Shown here piece after piece: positions 5,865 to 8,817 of a stretch of 8,817 nt of DNA. Source of the DNA: Acetobacteraceae bacterium (GTDB taxonomy: Bacteria > Pseudomonadota > Alphaproteobacteria > Acetobacterales > Acetobacteraceae); the NCBI GenBank assembly GCA_003133265.1, contig PKWQ01000159.1, positions 5,994 through 14,810 of the forward strand. Reading direction: 5' to 3'. The notes beneath the pieces were generated by a model, which saw nothing but the letters and a program-made list of their open reading frames with translations, had not been told where the DNA came from and ran no database searches. The stretch's first letter is position 1, and every line of letters starts with the position of its first letter. Made by a program: the position numbers and the translations under genes.

Positions 5865-6287
5865 TCATGGCGCGGGTGTCGGCACACGCACGTCGTGCAG
5901 CGGTTTCGCGACGGCGTCGATTTCCTCATAGAGCCCGCCTGCCTCCGTTGCCGGTCCCCGCCGCGCCGCGAGCGCCAGCACGCGCACCACCCGGACCTCG
6001 CCGCCGCTCCCACGCGGCAGCGGCAGGGTCAGTACGTCGCCTACGCGCAGCTTGGCGTGCGGCTTGTCGGTGGCTTGGCGGTTGAGGCGCACCGAGCCGG
6101 CGCCGACGAAGCGGGCGCAGTCGCTGCGCGCCTTCATGAAACGGGCGCACCACAGCCATTTGTCCAACCGCTGCCAGTCCCTGTCTTCTTGGTCCGCGAT
6201 CGTCGCCCCCCTATCGCGTGAGCGCCGCCAGAGCCGCGAACGGACCGGGCCGGGCTGCCAGGGGCGCGGCATCCGGCACGGGCGCAC
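5865..6287 (-). CDS. S4-domain RNA-binding protein, Hsp15-like (start uncertain)
   Basis: The S4 fold is clear from QRLDKWLWCARFMKARSDCARFVGAGSVRLN, followed by KPHAKLRVGDVLTLPL and RVVRVLALAARRGPATEAGGLYEE. This is the usual order in the Hsp15/YbcJ-like family; Hsp15 itself binds stalled 50S subunits carrying nascent chains. The core protein is about 100-112 residues. The coordinates are the outer limit: the first standard start in frame, ATG 6287, overlaps the helicase gene by 77 bases, and its first 29 residues look like out-of-frame helicase code. ATG 6272 is similar. After the helicase stop there is no ATG, GTG or TTG until TTG 6167, which would begin at the conserved Leu of RLDKWLW. An ATC at 6200, preceded by GGGGGG and followed by codons for ADQEDRDWQ, sits where a normal start would be expected. 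It is probably translated together with the helicase. Confidence 0.85.
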   Translation of the reverse strand: MRPCRMPRPWQPGPVRSRLWRRSRDRGATIADQEDRDWQRLDKWLWCARFMKARSDCARFVGAGSVRLNRQATDKPHAKLRVGDVLTLPLPRGSGGEVRVVRVLALAARRGPATEAGGLYEEIDAVAKPLHDVRVPTPAP

Positions 6288-8751
6288 GCCGGCGGCGTGA
6301 CGGCAGGATCATCGAGGGGGTGGGCGGTCCGTATTCCGCCGCCGACAGGCCGGCCGCCGGCACCACCCGCAACCCAAGCCGGCGCAGCACCACCGGCAGC
6401 AGATCCGCCCGTACCGCGAAGCGCGAGGCAAGTCCGGCCGGCAGCGCCGCCGCGCCGTGACGTGTCGCCCAGGCCAACTCGGCGGCAACCCGTTCGGCGA
6501 TGTCTAGGCGCAGCAACGCCGGCCCGATATCCAGCCAGCCGAGCGCGGCGGCGAGACCGGGCGGCCAATCGGGCGGGGCGGGCAGGGAGACCAGCCCGGG
6601 GGCTGGCAGCACCGGGGCGGCTACGTCGCGGTCCAGCGCCAGCAGCCGCGCCCGCATCGCCGCCGCGCGCGGCTTCAGCAACGCCGGGACGAACAGCGCG
6701 AACCGCCCCGCCTTCACGCCAATCGCCTTCAGTCGCCCGCGCAGTTCCGGTGCCAGTTCCTGGCCGATCTCGCCGGGCAGCAGGCCCAGCGCCTCGCCCA
6801 GCAGATGCATTGGGCCGCGCAGCTGTGGATCGCGCCGGGCACGTTCGATGGCGGTGAACAGGGGGGCAAGGTCGTGGCGGACCCGCCCATCCAGGAAGGC
6901 TTGCAGCCGGATGCGCAGCCGCTCGCGCTCCGCCCCGTCGAGGAATTCGCTGTCCAGCACTTCCGCGCGCGGCGCCAGCCGGGTTGCCCCGCGGCGCAGC
7001 CGGGCGATCGGCACGCCGTCCCAGACGATCCGGTGCTCGGCGGTCAGCGCGAAGGCCGCATCCGCCGCCGTCTCCGCCACCAGGACCCGGCGGGGCATTT
7101 CCGCCCGCAGCGCCCGGCGCGCGGCGCGCAGCACCAGCTTCTTCTCCAGCCCTTCGGCCAGCGGATCGGGGATGAAGCCGAAGCCGGCGACATGGCCGAC
7201 GGCGTGGCCTTCCACCACCACTTCGCCACGACCGGTGATGGCGGAGAGCAGGTCCTTGCCGTCGGCCTCCTCCAGCCGGCGCATCAGGTGCGCGGCGCGG
7301 CGGTCGACGAAGCGGGCGGTCAGGCGTTCGTGCAGCGCGTCCGACAGCTTGTCCTCGACCGCGCGCGCACGCTCCTGCCAGTGCAGCGCATCGCTCACCC
7401 AGTCGGTGCGCGCGGCGATGTAGGACCAGACGCGCACGCCGGACAGCCGCTGCATCAGCGTGTCGATGTCGCCGTCGGCGCAGGAGATCGCGGCGATCTG
7501 TCCGGCGAGCCAGTCGGTCGGCAGCCGCTTGTCCGTGGCGATATGGCCGAACACCCGCGCGCACAGCCGCGCATGGGTCTCGTCGGCCAGCTTGCGGAAG
7601 TCCGGGATCTGGCAGGCCTCCCACAGCAACCGGACCATGGAGCGGCCCTGGGCCAGCTTGCGGATCTCCGGATCGCGCGCCAGCGCGGCGAGGGTTTCGG
7701 CGTCGCTCGCCTCGTTGCCCTTGATCAGGCCGGGCCCCGGCGGCGGGGCGGCGAGGCTGCCGAGCAGCCCGTCGAGGGATGTGAAATCCAGCGCGCCGTT
7801 GCGCCAGCATAGCTGGGTCAGCGCCTCGAACTCGTGGTTCTCCACCGCGCGGACCAGTTCCTCGGTCAGCGGATGGCAGTCGCCGGTGGAGCCGAAGGTG
7901 CCGTCGCGCATGCCGCGTCCGGCCCGTCCGGCGATCTGCGCCACTTCCGGGGGCGTCAGCCGGCGCGGCCGCTGGCCGTCGAACTTGGACAGGCGGGCGA
8001 AGGCGACATGGTCGACATTCATGTTCAGGCCCATGCCGATGGCATCCGTCGCCACCAGGAAATCGACCTCCTTTTCCTGGTACAGCGCCACCTGGGCGTT
8101 GCGGGTGCGCGGCGACAGGCGCCCCATCACCACCGCGCAGCCACCCCGGCGGCTGCGGATCAGTTCCGCGATGGCGTAGACCTCGGCGGCGCTGAACGCG
8201 ACTACTGCCGAGCGCGGCGGCAGCTTGGTCAGCTTGGCCGGGCCGGCATGCACAAGCTGCGACAGGCGCGGGCGGGTCTCTATTTCCGCCCGCGGCACCA
8301 GCCGCTTGAGCAGCGGGCGGATCGTCTCCGCGCCCAGAAACATCGTCTCCACCATGCCGCGCGCGTGCAGCAGCCGTTCGGTGAAGATATGGCCGCGATC
8401 AGGGTCGGCGCAGAGCTGGATTTCGTCCACCGCGACGAATTCGACATCGGCGGTGCTGGCTGTGCCGCCGCGCCGGGCGCCGCCGACCGGCCGGTCCAGC
8501 GGCATCGCCTCGACCGTGCAGGAGAACCAGCGCGCCTCCGGCGGCACGATCTTTTCCTCCCCGGTGATCAGCGCCACATGGCGCGCGCCCTTGCGGGCCA
8601 CCATCTTGTCGTAATTCTCGCGCGCCAGCAGGCGCAGCGGGAACCCGATGATGCCCGAGGAATGGGCCAGCAGCCGCTCCATGGCCAGATGCGTCTTGCC
8701 AGTGTTGGTCGGACCAAGGACAGCCTTTACGCGCGGCGCGAAACCAGACAT
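6211..8751 (-). CDS. SUV3-like DExH-box RNA helicase
   Basis: The protein has 846 residues from the ATG at 8751. An in-frame GTG at 8790 would add 13 residues that look unconserved; neither start has a clear Shine-Dalgarno. Superfamily 2 helicase motifs in order are Walker A GPTNTGKT (13-20), DEIQ (109-112), GAET (140-143), LVATDAIGMGLNM (232-244) and QIAGRAGRG (272-280). GPTNTGKTH plus DEIQ is diagnostic of the SUV3 group, ATP-dependent 3'-5' helicases that partner exoribonucleases in mitochondria. Residues from about 320 on form a long C-terminal region, mostly helical in character, ending in an Arg/Pro/Ala-rich tail of about 30 residues. The gene is followed directly by the S4 RNA-binding gene, which suggests a shared RNA-processing or ribosome-related role. 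Its bacterial substrate and partner are not shown by the sequence. Confidence 0.93.
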   Translation of the reverse strand: MSGFAPRVKAVLGPTNTGKTHLAMERLLAHSSGIIGFPLRLLARENYDKMVARKGARHVALITGEEKIVPPEARWFSCTVEAMPLDRPVGGARRGGTASTADVEFVAVDEIQLCADPDRGHIFTERLLHARGMVETMFLGAETIRPLLKRLVPRAEIETRPRLSQLVHAGPAKLTKLPPRSAVVAFSAAEVYAIAELIRSRRGGCAVVMGRLSPRTRNAQVALYQEKEVDFLVATDAIGMGLNMNVDHVAFARLSKFDGQRPRRLTPPEVAQIAGRAGRGMRDGTFGSTGDCHPLTEELVRAVENHEFEALTQLCWRNGALDFTSLDGLLGSLAAPPPGPGLIKGNEASDAETLAALARDPEIRKLAQGRSMVRLLWEACQIPDFRKLADETHARLCARVFGHIATDKRLPTDWLAGQIAAISCADGDIDTLMQRLSGVRVWSYIAARTDWVSDALHWQERARAVEDKLSDALHERLTARFVDRRAAHLMRRLEEADGKDLLSAITGRGEVVVEGHAVGHVAGFGFIPDPLAEGLEKKLVLRAARRALRAEMPRRVLVAETAADAAFALTAEHRIVWDGVPIARLRRGATRLAPRAEVLDSEFLDGAERERLRIRLQAFLDGRVRHDLAPLFTAIERARRDPQLRGPMHLLGEALGLLPGEIGQELAPELRGRLKAIGVKAGRFALFVPALLKPRAAAMRARLLALDRDVAAPVLPAPGLVSLPAPPDWPPGLAAALGWLDIGPALLRLDIAERVAAELAWATRHGAAALPAGLASRFAVRADLLPVVLRRLGLRVVPAAGLSAAEYGPPTPSMILPSRRRRAPVPDAAPLAARPGPFAALAALTR

Positions 8752-8817
8752 GCGCAGATGTTTGGGGCGCCGCGCCCGGATTGCAAGCACGACGACAGGG
8801 CAATCGCATTTCAGAAT
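8752..8817. other. Upstream region of the helicase gene, right edge
   Basis: This 66-base stretch holds the optional GTG start at 8790. No convincing Shine-Dalgarno is visible. The best promoter-like pair on the minus strand, TTGCAA with AAACAT 17 bases on, is poor. The true promoter may lie beyond the window. Confidence 0.3.

Noticed and set aside
6134..7810. A 558-residue minus-strand frame overlapping the helicase
   Set aside because: Its Arg/Ala/Gly-rich content is the +1 shadow of the helicase frame; it only becomes S4-like at its far end because it enters the overlap.
6805..7812. Plus-strand open frame of 335 residues opposite the helicase
   Set aside because: No domain, Gln/Gly/Arg-rich composition, antisense to conserved helicase coding sequence.

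Overview
The window is a high-GC bacterial chromosome segment, most likely from an alphaproteobacterium. The codons are strongly biased to G or C at the third position. The minus-strand order SUV3-like helicase, S4-domain RNA-binding protein, FdxA ferredoxin, CarD/CdnL regulator is, from general knowledge, an alphaproteobacterial neighbourhood. A member of the Rhodospirillales/Acetobacteraceae is my guess, not something the sequence proves. There are no RNA genes, insertion sequences, phage genes or CRISPR arrays. This is mainly housekeeping DNA, with one unusual protein: a CarD regulator carrying a long repetitive tail.

Plus strand, 1-3864. The window opens inside an ABC ATPase gene of the LolD/YbbA type whose Walker A region lies off the left edge. 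It is coupled by a TGATG overlap to a large YbbP-like FtsX-family permease, so together they form one export or lipoprotein/lipid-extraction type transporter. About 100 bases downstream is a seven-helix Bax inhibitor-1 family membrane protein. It probably has its own promoter, and the best candidate lies inside the 3' end of the permease gene, where codon use becomes unusually AT-rich. A perfect 14-bp hairpin at 3893-3924 lies between this gene and the convergent carD gene and is U-rich on both strands, so it can end transcription from both sides.

Minus strand, 8751 down to 3947. Reading in the direction of transcription: a SUV3-like DExH RNA helicase (8751-6211), an Hsp15-like S4 RNA-binding protein abutting or overlapping it, a 154-base gap, the seven-iron ferredoxin FdxA (5710-5378), a 237-base gap with the most AT-rich promoter-like stretch in the window, and then carD (5140-3947). 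The CarD protein has a normal RNA-polymerase-binding CdnL domain at its C-terminus. In front of it are about 220 residues of Ala/Lys/Pro/Thr-rich low-complexity sequence containing twelve five-residue repeats, like the tails of bacterial histone H1-like proteins.

The minus-strand group links RNA remodelling (helicase, S4), redox chemistry (ferredoxin) and transcription initiation (CarD). The order suggests shared expression or growth-related control, but the sequence alone does not prove a joint function. The points most worth checking are the CarD tail and its starts, the missing standard start codon of the S4 gene, and the promoter embedded in the permease gene.
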